Notes under the pieces: model-generated
Told to the model about the DNA's origin: nothing
The model's database searches: none
What the model saw: the letters and a program-made list of their open reading frames with translations, nothing else
Assembly (NCBI RefSeq): GCF_028769735.1
Contig: NC_088170.1
Span: 43,940,585 to 44,004,584 of the forward strand
Reading direction: 5' to 3'
Source of the DNA: Zonotrichia leucophrys gambelii
Taxonomy: Eukaryota; Chordata; Aves; Passeriformes; Passerellidae
Length of the DNA: 64,000 nucleotides
Shown: one piece after another, positions 37,261 to 48,469 of the stretch
Layout: each line of letters opens with the position of its first letter
Numbering within the stretch: the first letter of the stretch is position 1
Translations under genes and position numbers: made by a program

Positions 37261-39908
37261 TTCTAAATTTAAGTGCATTCCTTGCTCCCTCCTCTGTGAT
37301 GAGATAATGCCACTGGAAGTCTGAGTGAAATATGCATAGAGGAGTTTATGATCCATATGGATGCAAATTGTGACAGTATGCAAGAATTTCCTTGTTTTAG
37401 TTCCACAATATTTAGTCACACTAATAAAACTAGGCCTGCAAATCCATTTCTTCCACCAAAACAAATTTTATTGCAGAAAATGGCCATAAATCACAGCAAA
37501 CAAGCTTGATATCAAGCCACTGATGAACCTCCTCTTTTAGGGCTTTAAAGCTAGTGGAAACTTGGGCAATTATTTTGTTTTATTGTTAGACTCATTAAAG
37601 AGAAAACCCACAAATATGTTTTATTAGCATTTTTGACAACTTAACGTAAATATAAGACATAATTACTTATGTCTGGCTCTCAAATTTCATTACAATCCAG
37701 GGTTCTATCAAAATACTTTAAAACTCTGGATATCAGAAATATAAAAGCTTGTCTGGTGGAATACGGCAAGACACCAGCTAACGTTGTTTTGTCCTTTCTG
37801 TCAATTTAGTTGCATCAGTTTGTGTGGCACATTGCAAATGGTATTGCTAATCAATGCAATGTAGGCACTGAAAAATGAAGATATGCAGTTTTACACTCAC
37901 TTGTGATCTTTACTGAGATGTAATCAGTCTCTTTAAAAATCTTTAATCACACAATATACACGCAGACCATTTTCAACTATCTCCTGCTTAGGACATATGA
38001 CAAAGTCTCAGTGCGTGCTCCTGAATTACAATGATAAATGTGTTTTTAAATGCCCATGTTTTTACTAAATAAGACAAAATACATCACATTTGGTCTTCCA
38101 TTGTGCTAGTCCATCTTAATGTCATTTGTCATAATGATGTTACACCACCCTAAAACTGATACGTGCCAGTATTAAAGTATTTTTTTATGCACCAACATCA
38201 AAAAATCTAAATCTGGGAATGCAATGCTCAATCTCCATAGGAAAACCTTGCTGCTTTCTGTTAAGCAGTCAGTGGTAATAGGGGGCTTTGCCTACACATC
38301 AGCCTGCATGTCTGTAAGGACACTGCTCTCTTAAGTTAATTTAGACAGAATGACAGCAACATCCTCTTCCATAAGAGCCTACATGGTACCAGCTTTGGAG
38401 AAGCATCAGGTGACATAAAAATCTACTGTTTAATATAGTAAAAATTACAAAACTTGAAAATGAAAAAACATAAATCAACTCAGAGCTTCTAAGGAATACT
38501 TAAGAAAGCAGATGTCTCTAAAGCGAACCATGCAATCCTTGTAGTTGATGTAAAATGTCATTGCTCTCAAAGGAAAAAAAAAAGAAAATCCAAGGAAAAG
38601 TTTTACTGCACCTGCAGGGTCTGCCTATATCTAAACTTACTGAACTACAGATAAATGAAAGAAAAAGCTGTGTGTGAAGGCTTCATGCTTCACTGAATAA
38701 CATTTGCTCTCTCAGACCTTACTCTTGGGTTTTTTTTCCCCCCTTCCCAAATAATGACAGCTGGAAACTGCACAACAATTCACCCGCTTAAAATTCAGGA
38801 ATGGGTTCTTCATAACTGTACCTAAGAAACTTTGCTTTTGAAGATAAGACACCTGCACTTATATCCAAGTTATGCTTTCCTCCTTTACTTGAGTAGATAA
38901 ACACACAGTAGCCCATACCCAAGTTTGAAAATAAATTGCAAGACTTCATAAAAGCAGCCATGTCAAATGCCAAATTGTTCTTTCCTGTGCATCTTTCAAC
39001 AGTTCTGAAACAATTAAGCCAAACCACAAAAGGGTAAAAAACAGAGAGCAAGAATTCATATCAATTAAGGTGGCAGATATACTAGGGAAAAAACTGGGAA
39101 AAACTCTTCTCCTATAATGTCAAAATGCCATTGAAAACTATTAACACAGTTCCTCTATAGTCCTGAAAATTGTACTAGAGCTACCCCAATTCATCTTTTG
39201 CACCCACTTTTATATACATCTCTGCAGATCTCCCAGAAATCCAGGAATTTAAGAAAATCTAACACATATAATCATGAAAAATATATTTGAAGAGAAAAAC
39301 ACTCTTAAAACAACTAAATAACAGTTTTACAAAATTAACCTAACAGCAACAGAAAATCCTGTTAGCTAAATGTGGCACTCTCAAGAAGACAATAAAATCA
39401 TAAAGCAAACAGAAATAAAATAGAGGCACAGAAAGATCACCATCACAACATATTAAAAATCTGAAGTTTAAAAAGCCATTGATTTGAAGGTGAAAAAGCC
39501 AATGGCAACTACAAAACTGCTGAAATATTAATTTGAAATCACAGCGCACAATTTCTAGAAGCAAGGCATAAGAAATTTTATCGTCTGTGGTAAAGTAGAA
39601 GTTCTTGATGATATGTGACTTGGCCCAAGCCACCAATATATTTTTAGTATGTTATAATAAAAAGCAACCCATGGTAGAATAATTTGTTCAAAGAAAATTA
39701 AGACAGTACTAATCTCAGCATTTGCTGCAGGAAGAGGAAGAAACAAGTGAAGAAAAAACAGAGATGAAACTGACTAAAGGAATAAATGTTCTAGTAATCT
39801 CATCCTTTAACACTTGCCTGTACTTTTACCTTGAAAATGTGCACAACAAAACTGAATTCTGCAAGCTACTGCACATACGGCCAGACCACTAAACTTTCCC
39901 TATTCTTA
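37261..39908. other. Intronic AT-rich sequence, no gene seen
   Basis: No gene, RNA or transposon was recognised. Short open frames on the minus strand near 38788-39746 reflect the AT-rich composition and show no family resemblance. Confidence 0.7.
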
Positions 39909-39937
39909 ATAACCAGGCTCAGAAAAAGCCTGGTTAT
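39909..39937. other. Inverted repeat, 11-bp perfect stem
   Basis: ATAACCAGGCT at 39909-39919 and its exact reverse complement AGCCTGGTTAT at 39927-39937 flank a 7-base loop (CAGAAAA). It could form a cruciform or an RNA hairpin. Confidence 0.9.
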
Positions 39938-40189
39938 CAAAGAAGTTTGCTTCCATCGAGGAGTAAAAAGGCAAAACCACTTAGTTAAAGCCTCCCATCC
40001 CCAATGCGCATACCTACAAGAGAACAAAACCTTGAATTCTCGAATGACTTGGTGAAAATAGGAGAAATTACATGAACAATCTATAAAGACATGTGGACAA
40101 ACCAATATTAGATACGAAATAATGAAAAAACCTAATCTTTAGAAAACAGATGGTGATTGCTGACTCAATGAAGACCTTGCAGAGCCATA

Positions 40190-40575
40190 TATTGGGTTTG
40201 TGAGGCAAAGTTTTGATAGCAGGAGGCTACAGGGATGGCTTCTGTGAGGAGCTGCCAGAAGTTTCCCTCATGTCTGAGAGAGCCTGTGCCAGCCACCTCC
40301 AAGAAAGACCCAGCAGTGGCCATGGCCAAGCCCATCAGCAGCTGTGGTAGCACAGGGTAACAGTTAAGCAGGGGCAAAAAGCCCTGTGCATTTTGCAGCC
40401 AGAGCAGGGAGAGAGAACATGTGAGAGAAACAGTCCTGCAGACACCAAGGTCAGTGCAGAAGGAGGTGGAGGAGGTGCTCCAGGCAATGGAGCAGTTTCC
40501 CTGCAGCCCATGGTGAAGACCATGGTGAGGAAGCTGTGCTCCTGCAGTCCATTTAGGTCCATGATAACCAGACTA
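40190..40575 (+). mobile_element. Probable LTR-like interspersed repeat fragment (avian ERV type)
   Basis: The block starts TATTGGGTTTGTGAGGCAA and has the texture of a repeat I have met many times in bird genomes: GGTTTTGGTAGCAGG-like start, GGCTTCTGTGAGGAGCTGC, a degenerate TATA-like GGTAACAGTTAAG at about 40355-40368, GTGAGAGAAACAGTCCTGCAG, ACACCAAGGTCAGTG, GGAGGTGCTCCAGGC and GTGAAGACCATGGTGAGG. I read it as a decayed ERV LTR on the plus strand. The family name and exact ends are uncertain, no target-site duplication was found, and another class of repeat is possible. Confidence 0.55.
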
Positions 40576-42400
40576 TTAGTGAAGCACTGAGACTGCAGAG
40601 AAGAAAAAAGGAGGATCACAAAAACTGTTTATCTCATACTTGGCAAATATCTCTTCCTGTCATGTTCTCTGAACTTACTGTTGCTCTAACTAACTAAGAA
40701 GAAACAAATTGTATGGAAACCTTTTCTTATCTTAATGTGCTGAGCAGCTCAATTCACTTTCTGAGCAACTCGCTTCCAAACACCCAACATATTTTGCTGC
40801 AAGGTTTTACCAGTGCTTGCCATTGTTGATGTGATTCATTTCTGCATGCTGCTGAGTTCCTCACCACCAGCTGAGCACCCAGATACAGACAGAAGCAAGA
40901 GGGGCTACAAAAGAAAACTTTTCTTCATTGAGTAAACTGTAGTATTTCAAGACTTCTTACTGCAGAAGATCAGAATATATTTCTCCTTGATATATGAAAT
41001 ACTTATTGACAGATTATTTCAATCAAAATATCTACAAGTCTGGGTCCTCAAATGGTACAAGAGGTTGTATATAGAATTATGGGTATGTGTTGAGGTTATT
41101 GCTGATCTCCAAAACATGCTTCCCATTTTAAAGATAATATTAGAATCTCAAAGAGCATGAGAAAAGAGAAATGAGAAAGCAGATGAGAAAAACAAAGAAG
41201 TTTACTTTTGAGATAGCTCCAGTGCACCTCCGAGCTTTGATATTTTCTGTTCACCTTCTTCTATATCCCTTTTTTCATTTTCCTAGAACCAGCTGTCTAT
41301 TCATAAAGCCAGAAATATATTGCTCAATATAGCATCAGTATTCCTACTATAGCCCTGACAGATTAGAAAAGGTTGTTGAAAAGCAAATGCATATATGTAA
41401 ATGTTTTTTCTATATTAAATGGAAACATCCCAAAATCTCAAATGATCCATGTGAAATTTTAATTATAACTTAACAGCTGTTTCAGCTAATTGAAGAATAT
41501 CAGAAAGGTGATTTCCTTTTCATTGTAATTAAAGAGTTAAGCCTAATTTACTGTTGTCAGAATAAGACTAAATGCCAATCTGCTCTGCCTAATTACAGAA
41601 AAAGGTAAACAGGAGAACTCCAAGACAGATATCAGAAGGCTCCCTCCTACCTCAAAATAAACCCTAAATGCACTTCTTTTCTGGCAAGAAGATGGGCAAT
41701 GACCTTTAAAGCAAGCAAGCAACTCACTCTAATTCTGCTTTGCCATCCCTTTATTAATTTTCCCTGGAAGCTATTTTCATTTCCATTCCCTTGACTTCCA
41801 GCTTTATTGTCTAATATTGTAGCTCTGCATAAAGGTAAACATATGTTTTGCATTCACTAATGTGGTATTATCTAGTTGCCACCACTGAAAGAAAAATGGA
41901 ATACAGAAGTAATGTTGAAATACATGTTTTTCTAGGACAATAAAACAGATTTTTCCTCCTCTAACTCTGGAGGAAAATAGAGTGAACAAAAAAAATCTTT
42001 TTGATCTCTGAAATACATATAATATGCATACTTTCTAAATTACCCATTAAATACAACGGTCTTCATAACAAATACAGTCCTTCCAAATGTACCTGAACAA
42101 AAAGTGGAAGCTATGAGAGTTTAAAGTTTTTGGGTTTTAAGCAATCCAGTGATTAACAGAACCTGCACATGAGAACTTTTCTACTCCACCTTTTTCCACC
42201 TTTCTCGCAGCACAGATGCCATTATTGAAGAGAAATGTAAGATTTACCAGAGACATAGAACCTGGCTACAGGTGTCAATAATAACCAGTGTAAAGTTAAC
42301 ATTGACATAATCCATACTTCAGTTGTGTGCGTGTGTATTAATTATGAAAGCATGCTACCACCAACATGTTATATAAAACGCCAAAGAACTCCATGTGGAA
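40576..42400. other. Intronic AT-rich sequence, no gene seen
   Basis: No exon, RNA gene or transposon was recognised in this stretch. Confidence 0.7.
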
Positions 42401-42430
42401 TTTTGCTCCTATCTAGGTATAGGAGCAAAA
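42401..42430. other. Inverted repeat, 12-bp perfect stem
   Basis: TTTTGCTCCTAT at 42401-42412 is followed, after the 6-base loop CTAGGT, by its exact reverse complement ATAGGAGCAAAA at 42419-42430. It is too short for a canonical miRNA precursor and there is no T-run terminator logic. Cruciform formation or a palindromic binding site is possible. Confidence 0.93.
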
Positions 42431-42644
42431 GTAGTGAGAGATGAGTGAAGCAGTGCAACCTGGGAGCAGTATTTCCCTGAAGAAAAGTGCATCTGTATAT
42501 TTAATTCACATTTGCTCAACACCTGAAATTCTGCATAGCTCAAGAGCAATCAGCAGCAGACCCTAGCAAAAAGGTGAATAACAAGCAACACCACTATGCT
42601 GGATATCAATAGTAGATCAGGAAGCCAACTGAAAAATATTAAAC

Positions 42645-42790
42645 TCATCACATGATGGGGATTTAGGCTGGAAGGGACCTCAAAGATCACATTTTTCCAA
42701 GCCCCCTGACACAGGCAGGGACATCTCCCATTAGATCAAATTCCTTGAAGATCCATCCAACCTGGTCTTGAACACTTCCAGGGAATGTTC
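42645..42790 (-). mobile_element. CR1 LINE, 3' end fragment, antisense
   Basis: The plus strand reads AGGCTGGAAGGGACCTCAAAG, then CAGGCAGGGACATCTCCCATTAGA, CATCCAACCTGGTCTTGAACACTTCCAGGGA. This is the reverse complement of the terminal part of common avian CR1 elements. Only about 145 bp remain. The CR1 3' terminus lies at the low-coordinate end. Confidence 0.9.
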
Positions 42791-43749
42791 ATAGGTGTTG
42801 GACCATGTGAATCAAGGAAGAACAAATGCAATATGGAAGGCATCTTGGATGTCTTTAACAAAGGCCAGCGCTGTTGGAAATGAAGTCTCAGATTTGAATA
42901 GAACCTCATCTAACAGTAAGGTATCATGCACTGAATACAATCTGTGACCAGACAGCTACTGTTCTCAGTTCAGTTGATCATGGTTATTTTAAAGAAGCAC
43001 AAACAAAATACAGAGAGCCAATCATATACTGAAAATACTAGAGGTAAGTTGGCAGTGAGCACTTTCTGCTCTTCGCTGCACAAAAATCTTTACATTAATT
43101 CCAGTCACATTTTAAGTACTAAACATTCTGCTTTTATGCTCAATTAATGTGACTTAATCCAGCCATAAGCAGAATATTTCAGAAAACCAGATTGTGCTGG
43201 GATTCCCCTGCCTCCTTGTGCTCTAGTGCTTCTGCTGACCTTGACAAATCTCTTGGTTCTCCTTCATACAATGTAATTTCCTACATATTTTTAAATGGCC
43301 AAAAAGAGACAGTGTACAGCAAAAACTTAATGGGGAGTTATAAAAGCGTACTTGAAAACCATCTCTGACTAATTAATTTCAAAGAGAATAAAAAAACCCA
43401 ATTTTATACTATACTGAATATTACAAACATAAATTCAAACATAAATTGTACACATCTATTTCAGCTGCCGTGCCCCCTATACAAAGCAGGGCTTAACTCT
43501 GAGGTCAGTGGGAACAGCTAAAGATATTACTCCACCTTCCTTCCACTGCTTTCTCTCTCATTTATTTGTGCTTAACTCTCTGCCCAAATGTTGTGAAAAA
43601 TCTTAACACAAATTTATCTCAGGAACATTTACAGAAATATTTACCTTTGCAGGTATCATCTCATTGGTTAGCTTCCCCAGATAAGAAGCTACTAGAACCA
43701 AATTATTTTACTACTCATCTTTCTCTGTCCTGTCAAAAGTACATTTAAC
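42791..43749. other. Intronic sequence, no gene seen
   Basis: No exon, RNA gene or repeat was recognised here. Confidence 0.7.
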
Positions 43750-44110
43750 GCAATCTGTGTGATGAATGCGGCCTCGTGAGAAGTGGGAGGGAAAATTAAT
43801 TTGGGGGGTCTGACAATGAAAAGATCATTTGTCATTACTGAGCTAAGCTCTGCCAGCAAATGACTGTATTGTTAGATCCCAGTGGCTGCTGCCCATTCTC
43901 TGCCCCTTCCCTTAGCAAACTCCTCCTTCCTGAAACTTTGGTTTGCTCTGAATGAAGGTTATTAGCAATACTAACCAGCCAGGATGGGGAGCTTGGATGC
44001 AGTGGAGGTGGGACATGAATTTGTTAGAACTAATTTGTCTAATGTTCGGTAACAAAGGGAAAGTGTCAGCGCTGTGAATTAATACAGCATCAATCACTGA
44101 CTAACTGTTT
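43750..44110. promoter_or_regulatory. Candidate conserved noncoding element
   Basis: This repeat-free block carries several homeobox and TALE-like motifs: AAATTAATTTG near 43793, TTTGTCATTACTGAGC near 43830, GAATTAATACAGC near 44077. It has a few CpGs (GCGGCCTCG near 43769, CAGCGCTG near 44069). It stands out from AT-rich flanks by complexity only; conservation has not been tested. Confidence 0.35.
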
Positions 44111-44251
44111 CAGTACATGTAATGAGAAAATTCCCAGGCCAACCCAATGGTCTGCACAGGCAGCTGGAGAGATCACACTCTGAATTGGATTTTTATTTTA
44201 ACGCAACTTCCATCTTTAAAGCAAGGAAGAGCCTAGGGAGACTACTCTTGG
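44111..44251. other. Short intronic spacer
   Basis: This is unremarkable sequence between the candidate element and the microsatellite. Confidence 0.6.
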
Positions 44252-44325
44252 CATGTATATGTATGTGCATATATATATATACATACATATGCACACATAT
44301 ATTCTTTCTTTCTATATATATTTTT
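44252..44325. repeat. TA/CA/TG microsatellite with partial palindrome
   Basis: Alternating TATG, CATA and TA repeats contain ATGTATGT and its reverse complement ACATACAT around a TA-rich centre, so the tract can fold back on itself. A CTTT-rich and TA-rich tail follows. Confidence 0.85.
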
Positions 44326-45357
44326 TCATCTTGGAATAGATGAAAATAGTATTTATTTTCAAAAATAATGCCTCATAGTTCAGTTGATTGTAAGATTCCT
44401 GGCTAAATGGGCCTTTTTTCTTCAAGTTGTTAGATCTTTTCTCCAGTAGATTTTTTAACCATATAGTAAATCATCCTATTATAACTTCAGTTTGTATAAA
44501 ACAGAACATAATTGGAAGCCGTTTAACATCCAGAAACATCCAGGGATTTTTTTGTCCCTTTCATTTGCTGATCACATTAAGAAACATGTATTTTAATACT
44601 TATAGACTAAATGCAGTTACACTTGAGAAACACATCCAGTTCCATTTCTTTAACAAGGATATTTACTCTTTGCATCATGACTTCCCATTGTTTTCAAAAA
44701 GTAGCAGAGTAAATGAAATTTTTGATATTAAAAAAATAAAAAACACTGTAGATCAAAAAATGCATCAAGTTGACATCAACTGGAAAACTGGAACAGTTAG
44801 TGGGCAACTCACTGAACTGTCACCTCTGGAAAGAATGAACTCTCTGTATAAACAAATTAATCAGAGAGAGTTTAGGAGTGACAGAGAAGACTAAGGAAGA
44901 AACGAAAAAATTAAAATTAAGGAGAAGTTGAAGAAAGACCCTTATTACAAACAGTAAAAAAGAATGTGCCACTTACAACTAAAAGGCTCACTGAACTTTG
45001 TATACAGATTGCATCCTCCAGCACAACACATCCAGACTACCTGATCTTCAGCCTTCCCAACTTGAGATGGCTGCAGTGAAGTACTGAAGATATTTTATCT
45101 CTTCTCAAGTCAGATAAGCAAAGTGTTGCAGGTCATTACCAAAGCATTCCTGTCCCCTTCCCATTGCTGCCCGTTTTTTATTACTCTGCTAAATATTTTG
45201 CCACCTTCAGCAGTGTAAGATGGCCTTACAGACCTCTAGAATGCCTTCCAGATCAAACTGTAGGCCTTGAAAAATATGCTGCAATATAGTCTAAATGCCT
45301 ATTCTATGGACTTCAAACATCTTGTACTGCATGCACTGTTAGGCATGGGTCTCAAAT
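44326..45357. other. Intronic sequence with a 155-codon chance frame
   Basis: A long plus-strand frame spans 44427-44894, but it begins at TTG. The first ATG (44586) leaves about 102 codons. Composition is AT-driven and I recognise no domain. I do not call a gene here. The rest of the stretch shows nothing distinctive. Confidence 0.65.
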
Positions 45358-45535
45358 AACACACACACACACAAAAAAAGAAACCCCAAACCAAAACAAA
45401 ACGCCAACAAAACCAAAACAAGCAAAACCCCTGAAACAAACAACTAACAAACAAAATTCCCCCAAAACACCACGACCCAAAAACAACAACCAAAAAACCC
45501 ACTAAAAAACCTTACCAAATAAACACCCCAAAGTT
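45358..45535. repeat. C/A-only low-complexity tract (G/T-rich on minus)
   Basis: A short (AC)n run at 45359-45373 leads into about 160 bp made almost entirely of A and C with very few G or T. It is strongly strand-asymmetric and is not a simple tandem unit. Confidence 0.88.
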
Positions 45536-47984
45536 AAAACCTGTGAGTTCAAGGCAAGTTTAGGGCCATACTACCCTCTCTGTCAGACAAGGCCTGCGCT
45601 GCCACAACCCTGTCCCTAAGCCCCTATGACACCAGGAAAACATCAGGAGGAAGTGAACTGTGGCCTTGTGTTTCTGATCAGGGCAGTTTTGTGAAATACT
45701 ATGATGGGATATTTTGGAAAAAACATCCTAGAATATGACTCTAGGAAATAGTACTTAAGAGTAGCCTGAAATAGAGAACAGAATATCATTTGCCTTTGGC
45801 AAGGCAACAGATGGGCTGAGAGGGAGCTATGACTGCCCAAAGTGGCAAACAAAGAAAACTTCTCTTTGTTTTCCAGCAAAGAAAGGAAGAACTGCAACCA
45901 TTCTCCCCCAACAGGCTTCAGAGTAACCCCTGGGAAAGGCTGAGCTTTGTATTCCTGTGGGAAAGAGACACTGGAACTAATTGCCACTGCACTTTCATTT
46001 AAACTCGTGTGTATTTATCAGAACAAAAATTATATATTTATGTGTATAGGAATGGTCAGAGAGCATTGCAACCAATCAAGGCACCACTGTAATGATTAAA
46101 TTAAACAACAGTTAAATTGAACACAGAGAAGAAAAAAATTACTTGTATTATTTAGCTGTGGAGCAATAACTTGAAAAGATCAATGGAGAATTATCTAATA
46201 TGTACCCAAAATTCCCCTTTACCACTTGCATATCACATAAAAACCATTTCTGATAATTTTTATGCACACAAAATATTAAGGCTTTATTTAGATGATGCAC
46301 ATATACACTATTTTTATTGCTGGAAAAAGTAGATCCTTTAGGTCCAAACTGAATTAATGGAGAACTTCAGCGTCTTTTACTCAAAGTGTACAATAGACAG
46401 TCTATAGCATCAGTCCTAGATGAGTCCTAGGAAGGAACTGTGATTCAAATACAGAACTCTTTCCATTACTGTGACAGCGGAAGGAAGTAATTAATTGCAA
46501 CTAAATAGAGACTGCAGTGTATTTCTCTTTTCTTCTATGAGCTGGTGGATTGAGGCAGGTGCAGGGAATAAAAGCTACATATGACAACAGCCCCTCTTCT
46601 TCTGCCCAGCTGGATGGAGAACTACATGCAACCCTTTACCCAAGATTTCAATTCTCAGGACAAGGAATAGTATTAGGAAGATTCTGTCTCCTTGGCCTTA
46701 CAAAATGGTGTCCCTGGAGCTTTTTTTGCAATTTGGTTCCTGATAAAAACAAAAAATTAAATAAATACCAATGACTCAGAGGAGAAGCTCTGAATCACAT
46801 ACTGAAGACTTGCTCTCCTTACATGTCCTACTTTGTTTCAATACTTTACATTACAAAAATAAAATCAAAGGAAATATGATTTATTTAAAGGTGTAAACAA
46901 GGGGAGTCTCCTGCTTATTTAAGATGACAATTGAATGGCAGTTATTATTGGCAGTATAACTTCTCCTGTCATTATATCATAAAGCACTGACACCACTTTC
47001 AAACTATTTCTACAGGGTACTCATGAAAAATCATAAACCATTATAAACCATGCAATGTTTGTAACAAGTATATTCATATATTTTGTTAATTTATATCATG
47101 TTTCACACATATGAAGGGAATAAAAATCAGGAATAATTATTTCTCAATATAAAATAATCACTGTGTGTGAGTGCACACAGATTGTGGTTATGTTCAGTAC
47201 TTCCTTGTGGTAAAACGACAGATAAGATTACATTGTCATAATTTTTTCTGGAGAAACAGTATTTAAAAGCTTTATAAAAAGCCTAATCAAAAGCGGGTAT
47301 GCCACTTTCTCAATGACAATTGATGCAAAAAAGAAAGTCACGCTTTCAGACAACCTAACTTATCACTTATCTTCTGCTGTTGTTGGATTTTTTGTTCTGT
47401 TTGGAGAGACTGAGTGGTTTTGTGGTCAGTTGAGTGTGTGGAATTAAATCCAGCTCCTAATCTGGTGAGTTATCTATGGTGTGCAAGGCAGACACCATCT
47501 ATTATGTAGCATCAGTGAATGACAGTATGAATAGCAGCCTTTGCCAGTTAAAACTGCGATAAGACCTGGATTCTGAGAGAAGTTCCTGCTCCAGAATGAT
47601 CTCTATTGTTCCAGCCATCAGTTTGGGCAGAAAGACCAATTCAAAGATAACACAGCAATGATGCTGCCCTTTAACATAGAAAAATATCACCAAATAATCA
47701 ATTCACCTGCATGTAGAAAGATATCTGTCAAGATGATTTTAAAAGAAAAAGAATCCAGTGCTGTGTTTTTAAAATTAATAAGTTAAATGTAAAGAATTTC
47801 TTAGAGTTAGGACTTGATCCAAGGCAGAATTATTCCCTATTCAGTGTTTGGATCTCCACAACTGATTATTTCCATATCTCTGCTAACACCTTTCATCTCA
47901 ACCCCCCCTTATTTGTAAATGAATTGCTGCTGATGGGCACATCTGCTGAACTTCAAGTAGCACTCTGCTGCTAGCCCAGCTTTC
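45536..47984. other. Intronic sequence, no gene seen
   Basis: No exon, RNA gene or transposon was recognised. The 114-codon minus-strand frame near 45643-45987 resembles no known protein. Confidence 0.65.
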
Positions 47985-48190
47985 TGCCAGCCCGGGCTGG
48001 CCCTTCTGTGCAGGAAGGAAGCAGAAGCACCGAGCAGGAGCGCAGGACGCCACGCGGGACCACAACCCCGCAGTCCCTCCCGGGCAGGGCCGTTCAGCAC
48101 CGCGGACAGCGCCCGCCACCCGCGCCCAGGCGGGGATTCGGGCACTCGGCATAACCCGAGCTATCTTCATGTTGCTCACTAGCAACAACA
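47985..48190. promoter_or_regulatory. CpG-dense patch, candidate alternative promoter or enhancer
   Basis: About 19 CpGs occur in roughly 165 bp (47993-48160), with GC far above the rest of the window. There are CCCGGG, CCGCGG-like and CGCGCCC strings typical of an unmethylated CpG island core. The minus strand has a donor-like CTA|GTGAGC at the upstream edge (48175-48183). A frame of about 98 codons on the minus strand crosses it but has no recognisable domain, so a coding exon is not supported. It could drive a noncoding or alternative first exon. Confidence 0.5.
48171..48186. promoter_or_regulatory. X-box-like palindrome GTTGCT(N4)AGCAAC
   Basis: A perfect 6-bp inverted repeat with a 4-base spacer sits at the edge of the CpG-dense patch. 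It resembles an RFX X-box, but the spacer is one base longer than the usual 0-3 and the half-site is GTTGCT, so binding is less certain than for 18088-18101. Confidence 0.5.
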
Positions 48191-48469
48191 AAAAAAGACC
48201 GGCTTTCTGAGCTCTTCTGGAAACAGTTGCTGAAATAGCAGAATAAATGACCTAAGGCACTTAATTTTCCTGAGTTTCCAATGAGCTTTTCATAAACTGC
48301 CTCCATTAGAGTCTTTTAAGGAAAATAAATAACTGTAGGGCAAGGGACAGAGTCATAGAATTGACTGAAAAACTGTTAAATGATAGGAAACAATGATTAA
48401 TGGCAAGTGGCTGCCCCTCAAAATGAAGAAAATGTAGGAGTGAATGCTCCTGGGGTTGCTATTTAGATG
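48191..48469. other. Intronic spacer
   Basis: No feature was recognised between the CpG-dense patch and the CR1 element. Confidence 0.6.

Noticed and set aside
42401..42430. miRNA precursor
   Set aside because: The stem is only 12 bp; far shorter than a Drosha/Dicer substrate.
44427..44894. 155-codon plus-strand open frame
   Set aside because: It starts at TTG; from the first ATG only about 102 codons remain. No domain, AT-driven composition, no splice or promoter context.
45358..45535. Telomere-like or satellite array
   Set aside because: No fixed repeat unit; A/C composition alone.
47898..48191. 97-codon minus-strand frame in the CpG-dense patch as a first coding exon
   Set aside because: Low stop frequency is expected from GC content; the peptide shows no family resemblance, so only a regulatory call is kept.
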